64,000 bases of DNA. Source: Methylorubrum aminovorans. Lineage in GTDB: Bacteria > Pseudomonadota > Alphaproteobacteria > Rhizobiales > Beijerinckiaceae. Under the pieces are notes generated by a model. It was not told the DNA's origin, made no database searches, and saw only the letters and a program-made list of their open reading frames with translations. Made by a program: the position numbers and the translations under genes. Positions 36,290 to 44,287 of this stretch are shown one piece after another. Location of the stretch: the NCBI RefSeq assembly GCF_022179725.1, contig NZ_BPRC01000002.1, forward strand, positions 1 through 64,000, read 5' to 3'. Each line of letters starts with the position of its first letter. The first letter of the stretch is position 1.

Positions 36290-37909
36290 ATGAACCTACC
36301 CTCTGAGAGCCTCGCCGCTGCCCTCGGTCAGGAACTGCGCAGCGCGCGCCGCCGCAGGAGGGTCACTCAGAAGACTCTCGCCGCATCAGCCCGCCTCGAC
36401 CTCGCGACGGTCCAAAATCTCGAAGCCGGACGCGGCACTCTCGCGTCGATGCGGGCGGTCCTGGGTGTTCTGCACCATCGCTTCACCGCTCAGAGCAACG
36501 AGCAGGACATAGGGGAATGGTTGGCCGCACACCGGAAGAGCGCGGGCCTTTCCCAGCAGCGTCTAGCGTTTATGGCAGGGTGCTCGAAGCCCAGCATCAT
36601 TCAGGTCGAGAGGGGGCAGGGCCACATCAACTCGCTCCTGGCCGTGCTCTCGGCGCTGAAGCTCGCTTCAACCCTTCGACTTGATGAACAGCCGAAGGAA
36701 GCGGCGTCCGGCGCATCTCATCCGGCACCGGCCATTCGGGTGATCCAGGGCGACTGCCGAGAGATCATGCGCGAACTCGCTGCCGAGGGCGTGCAGTTCG
36801 ACGCCTGCGTCACCGATCCCCCCTATCACCTCTCGATCGCAAAGCGTTTCGGCAGGAAGAACTCTGCGCCACTCAAAGGTGGTGAGCCCGGCACCGCGAA
36901 TCCTTACCGAGGGATGGCGAGTGGCTTCATGGGCCAGGACTGGGACGGTGGTGGCGTCGCGTTCGATGCCGATACGTGGCGCGCCGTCTACAACGTGCTG
37001 AAGCCCGGTGGGTACCTCGTCGCCTTTGGCGGCACCCGGACGTTCCACCGTCTCGCTGTTGCGGTTGAGGATGCCGGCTTCGAGATTCGCGACACGATCT
37101 CCTGGGTGTTCGGCACGGGCTTCCCGAAATCCACGAGCGTTGGTCGAGGCATCCAGGGGCTGCGCCAGGGGAGCGCTCGCTACTCCGGTCGAACGATGCC
37201 GTCCGCTGAGGGCAGCGCGGTCCCAGGATCGCTGCTGCGGGAGATGGCAACAGGGGAGTGGACGGGGCGGACGGTCGAGATCACCGATCCTGATGCTCAA
37301 CGCTGGGAGGGGTTCGGAACCGCGCTCAAGCCGGCCTACGAGCCGATCATCATCGCCCGCAAACCGTTGAGCGAGGGGAGCGTCGCGGCGAACGTGTTGA
37401 AGCACGGCACTGGAGGGTTGAACATCGACGGCTGCCGTGTTGCTGGGGTTGATGGGACCGCGCGGTGGCCGGCAAACATCATCCACGACGGCTCTGACGC
37501 AGCGCTCGCCTCGTTCCGTAGCCCGGCAACCGAGCCCACACCCCGCGACCAACGTCGCCCGACGCGCCAGCCGCATCACACGCCGAGCAGCGGGATGGAT
37601 GCCACGTCCGCTCCGAACAAAACGATCAACCCCGCGCGCTTCTTCTACTGCGCGAAAGCATCTGCGTCCGATCGCGGCTCCAGCAACCCTCACCCAACGG
37701 TTAAGCCGAACAACCTCATGCGCTACCTCGTGCGATTGGTCACGCCGCCTGGAGGAACCGTGCTCGATCCATTCCTCGGGTCAGGCTCAACGGGGAAGGC
37801 CGCGGTGGAGGAGGGGTTCGGCATCGTCGGATGCGAGTTGATGCCGGAGTACGTGCGGATCGCGAGCTTGCGGATCAGCATGGCAAACAAACCACCCCTG
37901 AGGGTCTAA
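36290..37909 (+). CDS. Tandem-HTH / beta-class DNA methyltransferase fusion
   Basis: 539 residues. Two XRE-type HTH domains (about 10-62 and 75-122; QKTLAASARLDLATVQNLEAGRG and QQRLAFMAGCSKPSIIQVERGQG) precede an N6-adenine/N4-cytosine methyltransferase. Catalytic motif IV is DPPY (176-179) and the SAM motif I is DPFLGSGSTG near the C-terminus, the IV-then-I order of the beta class. No restriction enzyme is adjacent, so it is an orphan methylase, perhaps regulating its own promoter through the HTH domains or masking sites on the element. Confidence 0.82.
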   Translation: MNLPSESLAAALGQELRSARRRRRVTQKTLAASARLDLATVQNLEAGRGTLASMRAVLGVLHHRFTAQSNEQDIGEWLAAHRKSAGLSQQRLAFMAGCSKPSIIQVERGQGHINSLLAVLSALKLASTLRLDEQPKEAASGASHPAPAIRVIQGDCREIMRELAAEGVQFDACVTDPPYHLSIAKRFGRKNSAPLKGGEPGTANPYRGMASGFMGQDWDGGGVAFDADTWRAVYNVLKPGGYLVAFGGTRTFHRLAVAVEDAGFEIRDTISWVFGTGFPKSTSVGRGIQGLRQGSARYSGRTMPSAEGSAVPGSLLREMATGEWTGRTVEITDPDAQRWEGFGTALKPAYEPIIIARKPLSEGSVAANVLKHGTGGLNIDGCRVAGVDGTARWPANIIHDGSDAALASFRSPATEPTPRDQRRPTRQPHHTPSSGMDATSAPNKTINPARFFYCAKASASDRGSSNPHPTVKPNNLMRYLVRLVTPPGGTVLDPFLGSGSTGKAAVEEGFGIVGCELMPEYVRIASLRISMANKPPLRV

Positions 37910-38123
37910 TCTATATCTTGGGAAGTGCAGTTCCCTTATCACGACCGAGGTAATGCCTAAATTTGCCAGACCGGTAGTGCACCTGTAGGCCGTTAGCTTG
38001 AGACGCATTGCCTAATATCCAGCACGATCGGCCATACAATCGAATTAAGCCACCTCCATACCAGATGCCTTATTTTTACCATAATTATTAACTCCATTCG
38101 GGACGAGCCTGATAGATATTCAT

Positions 38124-38468
38124 TTGAAAAAGGATCATGCATTGCGCAACTTTATGAGAATAGCCTTCGCAGGAGCAGCTATTTCCCTAGTCTCTTTGCC
38201 TGCAAAGGCGCAAATTACAGTGTTCATGGAAGCATGGGATTATTTGCCTCAAGTCGAGATATCTCAAGGAAGACTTCAAGACTGCAACCTAAACAGAAGG
38301 GTATTTGGTCCTCAGCCTGTTACGAAGGGCTGGCAACAGCCTTTCCCCGGGACAGGCGCAAATGCCGAGGAGCTTTGCTGGCGGCGAACGAGCGATCCAC
38401 TCTTCCCTAGCTCTGGGATGAATGTATGGACGCGCTGTCCTTCAGATGGTCGATGCGAGGTTCGTTAG
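38124..38468 (+). CDS. Small secreted protein
   Basis: 114 residues with a signal peptide ending SLPAKAQ. The mature domain has three cysteines. The start may be TTG 38124 or the internal ATG 38154; both give a signal peptide. The gene is AT-rich relative to the island average. It is followed by a second secreted Cys-rich protein. Function unknown. Confidence 0.5.
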   Translation: MKKDHALRNFMRIAFAGAAISLVSLPAKAQITVFMEAWDYLPQVEISQGRLQDCNLNRRVFGPQPVTKGWQQPFPGTGANAEELCWRRTSDPLFPSSGMNVWTRCPSDGRCEVR

Positions 38469-38531
38469 CAAAGCTACCACTGGCATAACATTTTTACTAC
38501 TTGTAACCAGCACAACGCTTTGAGGGCACGA

Positions 38532-38807
38532 ATGAATAGATATCTTAAATATACTCTCGTCTTATCAATGTTGGCGAGTGGCTTGCCGTTGCGTAATATC
38601 GCAGCACAGGCCCAGTCGTGCCCACAAAATATTGGCGGCAGCTACAATAAATCGTGTGGAAATTGCACTGTCGATCCAAACTGCAATATGACTTGCGACT
38701 GTGATAATCGGCGCACCAGCACAAATCTTTCAATCTGCCCAGCCCGAGCCGACGGTATAAGGTACTTCTGTAATCACAGGGGGGAATTGCGGTGCGGTAA
38801 TTGCTGA
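38532..38807 (+). CDS. Secreted cyanovirin-N-like (CVNH) small lectin candidate
   Basis: 91 residues: a signal peptide (about 1-27), then QSCPQNIGGSYNKSCGNCTV, CNMTCDCDNRRTSTNLSI and CNHRGELRCGNC. The GSYxxSCxNC...CDC...TSxxL...C...NGxLxC pattern resembles half of a cyanovirin-N homology domain, a mannose-binding lectin fold with disulfides. ATG 38532 gives the better signal peptide. The assignment is by pattern only. Confidence 0.5.
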   Translation: MNRYLKYTLVLSMLASGLPLRNIAAQAQSCPQNIGGSYNKSCGNCTVDPNCNMTCDCDNRRTSTNLSICPARADGIRYFCNHRGELRCGNC

Positions 38808-38980
38808 AGCTCTCTGTCGGTCGCGTATCTATTTAGGACCGAGTGATTGAGACTCAACGATTCCGATGCAAGCCAACTGCGGCATGCAATGACATAACGG
38901 CCGTCGATTTTAATGGCAAAGGAAATCAGACGGAGATAGACAGATTTAGCACTCTCCTCATCCTTACACCTCAAACAACA

Positions 38981-39005
38981 AGGCCCCGCTGAAGGCGGGG
39001 CCTTT
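38981..39005. terminator. Strong rho-independent terminator
   Basis: AAGGCCCCGC-TGAAG-GCGGGGCCTTTT: about a 10-bp stem with a U-tract, and an A-tract on the other side, so it could act on both strands. Confidence 0.85.
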
Positions 39006-39141
39006 TGAATTGGCATAATCAATCAGCGTTCCCCCGAAGAAATGCCACTACATTTTTTCAAGCACTTTACGCAAATACGCTGGAAAGCTGCACATGCTCC
39101 TACGATGGTGTCACCTCGAATATCGGCTTTAGACCCTGGTC

Positions 39142-39225
39142 ATGTGGCACATCGGCTTCGGGCATTCTTCAGCACGAACAAGCGTGCCACATAAGTCCAG
39201 CTTGACCATTGGCACGTTCGTGCCA
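39142..39225. promoter_or_regulatory. Inverted repeats upstream of the resolvase (candidate res/operator)
   Basis: ATGTGGCAC (39142-39150) is inverted as GTGCCACAT (39184-39192), and a palindrome TGGCACG-TT-CGTGCCA lies at 39210-39225, 36 bases before the resolvase start. All share a TGGCAC half-site, as expected for subsites bound by the recombinase or its repressor. Confidence 0.55.
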
Positions 39226-39260
39226 CAATCCCTCGACCTCATTGGCGCAGAAGGACACGC

Positions 39261-39824
39261 ATGCTGATCGGCCTCGCTCGCACCTCCACCCTTGAACAGG
39301 AAGCCGGGCTGGAGGCGCAGAAGCGAATGCTCGGTGCGGCAGGCGTCGAGAAGCTGTTCGTCGAGCAGACCAGTTCAGTCGGACCGCGCCCGGCGCTTGA
39401 GGCGGCGATCGAGTTCAGCCGCGAAGGCGATACGCTTTGCGTCACCGACCTGTCCCGCCTCGCTCGCGGAGTTCACGACTTCTGCCGGACACAGACCCGG
39501 CTGGCCGAGAAGCGTGTCGATCTCCGGGTGCTGACCCTCGGGCTCGACACTGCCACGCCCACCGGCAAATTGATGCTCAACGTCCTCGCAAGCGTCGCGC
39601 AGTTCGAGCGAGAGATTATGCTCGAACGACAACGTGAGGGCGTAGCGCGCGCGAAGGTCGAGAAGCGCTACAAGGGACGTGCGCCGACCGCGCGGGCGAA
39701 GGCCGAGGAGGTTCGCACGATGGCTGCGGCGGGCGTGAAGAAGGCGGTGATCGCTGCCGAGCTTGGGATCAGCGCACGAAGCGTGTTCCGCATTCTCGCA
39801 GGCGGGGCTTCTGATACACCATAG
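39261..39824 (+). CDS. Small serine recombinase (resolvase/invertase family)
   Basis: 187 residues. The N-terminal catalytic domain has the nucleophile Ser9 in LARTSTLEQ, the conserved FVEQTSS region, and LSRLARG and GKLMLNVLASVAQFEREIMLERQREG. A C-terminal HTH of the resolvase type follows (VIAAELGISARSVFRILAGG). The order and length match Tn3-family resolvases. No transposase is adjacent, so it may resolve multimers of the element, invert a segment, or be a transposon remnant. Confidence 0.88.
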   Translation: MLIGLARTSTLEQEAGLEAQKRMLGAAGVEKLFVEQTSSVGPRPALEAAIEFSREGDTLCVTDLSRLARGVHDFCRTQTRLAEKRVDLRVLTLGLDTATPTGKLMLNVLASVAQFEREIMLERQREGVARAKVEKRYKGRAPTARAKAEEVRTMAAAGVKKAVIAAELGISARSVFRILAGGASDTP

Positions 39825-40130
39825 CGAGGTATGCTTTGCGGCTCCGCCCACTGATCTGCCAAGGGCGATTTGGCCGCACGAGGGTATGCATCTGGCCTGC
39901 GGTTCGCTCGAACACGATGATTGCAGCGTTCAATTACGAGAGTTCGGCGCAAGGCGCACACTCGTCGGACACCCAATCACAGATCATCCGGCAGTGCTGC
40001 GAGCCCTCGTTTGAACCAGCCGCGGCTGTGCCAAACAGTTTGTGGTGGAGACAATTGGTAAGCTCTCGACGAGGCTCCGACATAGATATACCACTCGGGT
40101 CCAAACGACGGCAAAACGATAACGAGGTAA
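39825..40130. other. Upstream region of the methyltransferase-DUF262-HEPN operon
   Basis: No gene was seen. The ribosome binding site GAGG at 40124-40127 precedes GTG 40131. Promoter elements are not obvious. Confidence 0.4.
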
Positions 40131-41426
40131 GTGTTGCATACGAAGCTCGTTGCAGCGGCGGAAGCGGTCGTCTCGCCGAAGCGCGAAAAGAAGGTCAGCG
40201 GCGATTTTTACAAAGTTTACCCATACTATGCGGGGTACTCTCAAGCTTTCGCCGAACATTTTTTGAGTTCGCTTGATCTGAAGGCGGGTGCAACGATCCT
40301 TGACCCCTGGAATGGCAGTGGAACCACAACCTCTTCGGCAGTGAAGCTTGGATTCCAGGCATCTGGGTTCGACATCAATCCAACAATGGTCATCGTTGGA
40401 CGAGCACGACTTTTGCCTGCGTCAGAGGCGAAAAGCCTATTGCCGCTCGCATATGAGATACAGGCAAGTGCGGCACGCGAGCGCTGTCAAGCGCCATTGG
40501 CCGATCCTTTGCACGATTGGTTCACGAGCGAAAACGCGGATGAAATTCGCTCAATCGAGCGCACAATTCATCGTTTTCTTGTGTGTCCAACGTCCGATCA
40601 AGCCAAGAATTCGCTATTCACCGGGTTTTCGAGCCTTGCCTCGTGCTTCTACATGGCACTCTTTCTTGTAGTTCGATCAGCGGCCTCAGGCCGCAAGTCA
40701 ACCAACCCGACGTGGACAAAACTTCCAAAGTCTCCTGATGAAAAGATAAATTCTAGTAATATCAAAAGCTCATTCATCGAAGCTTTGATTAAGATTGCTG
40801 ACTGGGTGCAACGCTCTGGGAATGCCCCCTCATCTGCTAAAATAGATTGGGCAGATAGCAGCAGCTACGCGGCGGCATTCAAACACGACCTTGTTTTGAC
40901 CTCACCACCTTACTGCACTCGGATAGATTACGCCGCTAGTAGCAGAATGGAACTTGCTGTCCTCGAACCGGTCACATCGATCGACCAGCATCAACTTCGT
41001 CGCAGTATGATTGGAACTACAACTGTTCCGAAGAAGGTTGGCCGGCCGAGTTCAGCCTGGGGCCCTACATGCAACCGCTTCATTCAGGATGTGGCGGACC
41101 ACCAATCTGTTGCGTCGTCCACGTACTATTACAAGAACCACGTAGACTATTTTGACAAGCTATATCGCTCATTCGGCTGTGTATCGGACGCAATAAAGCC
41201 GGGTGGTGCCGCAGTAATGGTGATACAAGACTCGTATTACAAGGATTTGCACAACGATGTCCCGAAAATTGCTATAGAAATGATGCAGAATTGCGGCTTT
41301 AAGTTCGTCTACAAACGTGAGTTTGAATCGCTGAGGTGCTTCTCCAAGCTAAACGCCAAATCTGCGACTTATCGCGATTCAAAAGGCTCTACGGAATCAG
41401 TAATTTGTTTTACAAAGGATCATTGA
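40131..41426 (+). CDS. DNA methyltransferase, first gene of MTase-DUF262-HEPN operon
   Basis: 431 residues from GTG 40131. The SAM motif I is LDPWNGSGTTTSSAV (D58-T65) with FDINP following. The catalytic motif IV is TSPPY (SPPY 258-261), and a long insert between them could hold target recognition. This is an amino-methyltransferase (N6-A or N4-C) with motif I before IV. AAGCCGGGTGGTGCC-encoded KPGGAAVMV matches motif VIII. It ends one base before the DUF262 gene. It probably marks host DNA or modifies targets for the partner proteins. Confidence 0.8.
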   Translation: MLHTKLVAAAEAVVSPKREKKVSGDFYKVYPYYAGYSQAFAEHFLSSLDLKAGATILDPWNGSGTTTSSAVKLGFQASGFDINPTMVIVGRARLLPASEAKSLLPLAYEIQASAARERCQAPLADPLHDWFTSENADEIRSIERTIHRFLVCPTSDQAKNSLFTGFSSLASCFYMALFLVVRSAASGRKSTNPTWTKLPKSPDEKINSSNIKSSFIEALIKIADWVQRSGNAPSSAKIDWADSSSYAAAFKHDLVLTSPPYCTRIDYAASSRMELAVLEPVTSIDQHQLRRSMIGTTTVPKKVGRPSSAWGPTCNRFIQDVADHQSVASSTYYYKNHVDYFDKLYRSFGCVSDAIKPGGAAVMVIQDSYYKDLHNDVPKIAIEMMQNCGFKFVYKREFESLRCFSKLNAKSATYRDSKGSTESVICFTKDH

Positions 41427-41427
41427 A

Positions 41428-42555
41428 ATGGCACGGCAACCTGCGGGCTCTATGGAGCCAACCGCCACGTTAGACACGCAGATTGATACAGAGCGCAATA
41501 ATATCAGAACCGACAAAATCGATCTTTCCTATGGTGAGCTTGCATCTCTTTACGAGAACAAGGAACTAATTATATCACCTGAGTACCAGCGGCTATTTCG
41601 ATGGACTGCGGATCAGAAAGCCAGTTTTATAGAGTCTTTGCTTCTTGGTTTTCCAGTTCCAGCCATCTTTGTGGCCGAAAGAGATGATGGAGTTTGGGAA
41701 CTCGTAGACGGTCTACAGCGTCTCTCAACTGTATTTGAGTTTATGGGAAGCCTTCGCGACATTCAAGATCGACAGCTTCCTCCACTCACCGTCAGCTTCT
41801 CGGCTGTTGAGGACCATAAACTTCCGGCGCTCCATGGTACTCAGTTCGACACTATGAGCCTAAGATCGCGCCTTGCTCTTAAGAGGACATATTGCAGGGT
41901 TGAAGTGATAAAAGTGGGCAGTGCTCCTGCAATGAAATACGACGTGTTCGAGCGATTGAACACTGGCGGCGCGCGTCTTGAGCCGCAGGAGGTCAGGAAT
42001 GCCATTTTTCGGTCCACCGATCCAGAATTTATGGAGTTCATAGACGAACTTGCAAGATTCCCGCCTTTTGCAGATTCGTTGCAGATATCACCATACCAGA
42101 AAAACTCGATGTACGACAAAGGTTTGGTTCTGAGGTTTTTCACACTGAAGAACAATTTCGAGGCGTTCTCCCACGATGTTGATCCTTTCATCACAAATTA
42201 CATCAGAAAAATCGTGAGCGGCAAAATAGAATTCGACAGGTTCGCCGAAAGATTTGTTTTTGAAAAGACTTTTGCACTTATCTATGCGGCGCAGGGTGCT
42301 GACGCATGGAAGCACCTAAGGGATGACAAGCCGCAAGGAGCCTTTTCTGTCTATCTTTTCGACTCGATTTCAATTGGAGTTTCGCGAAGCCTAGACATCA
42401 TGGCGGATATTTCGCCTGACGATCTTGCTGCGCGCTGTCTTGATTTGAAGAGAGATGCTGAGTTTCGTGATAACACTGGCCCTGGAGGCAATACCGGCGC
42501 TAGGATGCGCGCGAGATTGTCGATAGCAGGCCGGTTTTTAGGCGCTCGTCCATGA
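41428..42555 (+). CDS. DUF262 (GmrS-like) protein lacking DUF1524
   Basis: 375 residues. PEYQRLFRWTADQKASFIESLLLGFPVP (51-78) and the active-site-like DGLQR (94-98; canonical DGQQR) define a ParB/sulfiredoxin-like DUF262 domain that binds and hydrolyses NTP in GmrSD and related defence proteins. FERLNTGGARLEPQEVRNAIF is a second conserved block. The HNH nuclease domain DUF1524 usually fused to it is absent. It starts 1 base after the methyltransferase and overlaps the HEPN gene by 4 bases. Confidence 0.85.
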   Translation: MARQPAGSMEPTATLDTQIDTERNNIRTDKIDLSYGELASLYENKELIISPEYQRLFRWTADQKASFIESLLLGFPVPAIFVAERDDGVWELVDGLQRLSTVFEFMGSLRDIQDRQLPPLTVSFSAVEDHKLPALHGTQFDTMSLRSRLALKRTYCRVEVIKVGSAPAMKYDVFERLNTGGARLEPQEVRNAIFRSTDPEFMEFIDELARFPPFADSLQISPYQKNSMYDKGLVLRFFTLKNNFEAFSHDVDPFITNYIRKIVSGKIEFDRFAERFVFEKTFALIYAAQGADAWKHLRDDKPQGAFSVYLFDSISIGVSRSLDIMADISPDDLAARCLDLKRDAEFRDNTGPGGNTGARMRARLSIAGRFLGARP

Positions 42556-43202
42556 GCGTTGCACAATTCCAGTCGGCCCTTGCGGAGACAGTGGACCGCC
42601 GCAGGTTGGAAATCAGCGCAGTTAAGCGGGTCGCCACGGCATTCGAAAACGGAACACTTCAAAGTACAGCCTATCTAATGGCGGTTCCGATGCTCTATGC
42701 GCATTGGGAAGGCTTTGTTAAAGAAGCCGTCCAGATGTACATTGAGTATATCGAAAATCTTTCTCTATCTCCTGGCGATGCGCATCCAACAGTATTCTCG
42801 TTTATGCTCAGGAAGAAAGTGCAGGGGTTGATCGCGCAGCAGAGCGTTGAAAGAATGGCCGATTTTGCCACGTGGGTGATTGCCAATGCAACTTCGCCGC
42901 TGTCCTTTTCTGACAAGAACATAGAGACCAGATCAAACCTATCTTTTGATGCATTGAAGGACATATGCGATAGTGTGCGTGTGGACGTATCTCGGATCAA
43001 AAGCGAAAAAAAGAAAATAGACGCTCTTGTGCATAGGCGAAACAATGCCGCCCATACTGGTAGAGCGCAACAGGTGGATCGCGAGAAAATAGAAGGCGAT
43101 GCTGTATTAGTCATGAGTTTGATAACAACATTCGAAGCCATACTAAACGAGTCTGTGGTGCAAGAGAGTTTTCGAAGGGAGGCAAATCAGAACGTCGGTT
43201 GA
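42552..43202 (+). CDS. HEPN-domain RNase (MAE_28990/MAE_18760-like)
   Basis: 216 residues, helical. MAVPMLYAHWEGFVKEAVQMYIEYI is the family signature near the N-terminus. The catalytic Rx4H motif is RNNAAH (R163, H168). HEPN nucleases usually cut RNA when activated and serve as toxins or abortive-infection effectors. Its ATG overlaps the DUF262 stop (ATGA), so translation is coupled. DUF262 may sense invaders and control this effector. Confidence 0.85.
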   Translation: MSVAQFQSALAETVDRRRLEISAVKRVATAFENGTLQSTAYLMAVPMLYAHWEGFVKEAVQMYIEYIENLSLSPGDAHPTVFSFMLRKKVQGLIAQQSVERMADFATWVIANATSPLSFSDKNIETRSNLSFDALKDICDSVRVDVSRIKSEKKKIDALVHRRNNAAHTGRAQQVDREKIEGDAVLVMSLITTFEAILNESVVQESFRREANQNVG

Positions 43203-43259
43203 TAGATATTCCCTTTGATTTACTAACGCGCGTATACCGTTGTAGCCCGGCAAGCTTCA

Positions 43260-43538
43260 TCAAAAAAGAAAGCGGAACAAGAACGCGACATCTCGATCTG
43301 AAAATCTATAGCTCTTGCCAATCTTCTCTCCGATTTCGTCCTGCAAGTCAGCAATCTGGAACTCGCCTACGCAGTGTTTCGCGATCCATCTTCGACGTTC
43401 ATCCAACGCTGCGAGAAAGGCATCGTCGCCCATGGCCGAGCGGAGTAGACCCGGCTGAGGCACGACGTGAGGGGTGGCTTTGAGCTTGTCGGCGTCGAGG
43501 CGCGTGATGAATGCGTGCGTGGCGGAGAACATCGTCAT
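43260..43538 (-). CDS. Hypothetical protein downstream of the J-domain gene
   Basis: 92 residues. It lies 45 bases after the J-domain gene on the same strand and may be the last gene of that operon. It contains a helical segment, RSAMGDDAFLAALDERRRWIAKHCVG. There is no clear ribosome binding site and no family was recognised. Confidence 0.45.
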   Translation of the reverse strand: MTMFSATHAFITRLDADKLKATPHVVPQPGLLRSAMGDDAFLAALDERRRWIAKHCVGEFQIADLQDEIGEKIGKSYRFSDRDVAFLFRFLF

Positions 43539-43583
43539 GCACGTATTTACCCCTGGCGCTTTCCTGCTGCCGCGGGATGACGC

Positions 43584-44123
43584 TCAGGCTCGAAGCTGCC
43601 GCTGCGCGTAGATTGTGTCGAACACCGCCTCGGCTCGCACGAACCGATCATGAGCCTGCTCGCGGTGCCGAGGGTGACGATCCGGGTGAAGATTCGCTCG
43701 ATACGCCCGTCGCGCGGCGACGACCAGCCAGTCCGGCGCACGCTCGTGCAGTCCAACCGTACGATACAGCGGGTCGATCTCCATCCCGCTCTGAGTGGCC
43801 TCACGAGCGTGCAGGCGATCGATCTCCTGTTCAAGCGCAGCCGAATGCGCCTGTAATTGCCTCAGCGCCTCACTGGCGGCTTCTGCGTTATCGTCAGCAG
43901 TACGCCGTGCCCAAGCCATGCGCTGGCGCTGTTCGCGTTCGTGCAGCGCGAGCGGGGCATATCGAATCGCGGTAGCCCAAACCAGCAGTCCGCCGATCGT
44001 TGGCGTGTAGGCGAGCATCGCGAGGCTGAAAACGGCGAGGATCGTTCGAAGCACCGTCATCGACCGGAGCCGCTGCGCCTGCTCCTCCAGACTCTCGACG
44101 AGGAACTCGATGATCGCGATCAA
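43584..44123 (-). CDS. Membrane-anchored J-domain protein
   Basis: 179 residues with a TTG start at 44123 overlapping the stop of the small upstream gene. Residues about 24-55 form one or two membrane helices, a coiled coil follows (about 60-112), and residues about 116-176 are a C-terminal J-domain (DPLYRTVGLHERAPDWLVVAARRAYRANL, then HPDRHP). J-domains recruit and stimulate Hsp70; here the domain would face the cytoplasm at the membrane. It is the third gene of a coupled operon with a PcfJ-like protein. Confidence 0.75.
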   Translation of the reverse strand: MIAIIEFLVESLEEQAQRLRSMTVLRTILAVFSLAMLAYTPTIGGLLVWATAIRYAPLALHEREQRQRMAWARRTADDNAEAASEALRQLQAHSAALEQEIDRLHAREATQSGMEIDPLYRTVGLHERAPDWLVVAARRAYRANLHPDRHPRHREQAHDRFVRAEAVFDTIYAQRQLRA

Positions 44124-44287
44124 CGGCTGAGCAGCACGGGCAGGAGGTAGCCTCGGCCTACTATCCGACCCGAGGCATCGCGCGTTGCATCGGAGCGTGC
44201 GTCGTAGCTGCCGAGGATTGTGCCGCGGCCATCCCGCAGAACTTCGCGTGCGGGCGCGGCCATGACGATGGCTGCCGTTCCGTCCAT
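44120..44287 (-). CDS. Small beta-rich protein between PcfJ-like and J-domain genes
   Basis: 55 residues, missed by length cut-offs. ATG 44287-44285 overlaps the stop of the PcfJ-like gene (TGATG), and its own stop overlaps the next start (TTGA). The repeated DGRGTILGSYDAR and DASGRIVGRGYLL resembles a short member of the beta-flower type proteins. The overlaps strongly suggest real, coupled translation. Confidence 0.6.
   Translation of the reverse strand: MDGTAAIVMAAPAREVLRDGRGTILGSYDARSDATRDASGRIVGRGYLLPVLLSR

Larger units (their letters stand above)
38808..39260. other. Intergenic region with terminator and res-like repeats
   Basis: No gene was seen. It holds a terminator (38981-39005) and inverted repeats upstream of the resolvase gene (39142-39225). 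Confidence 0.5.
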
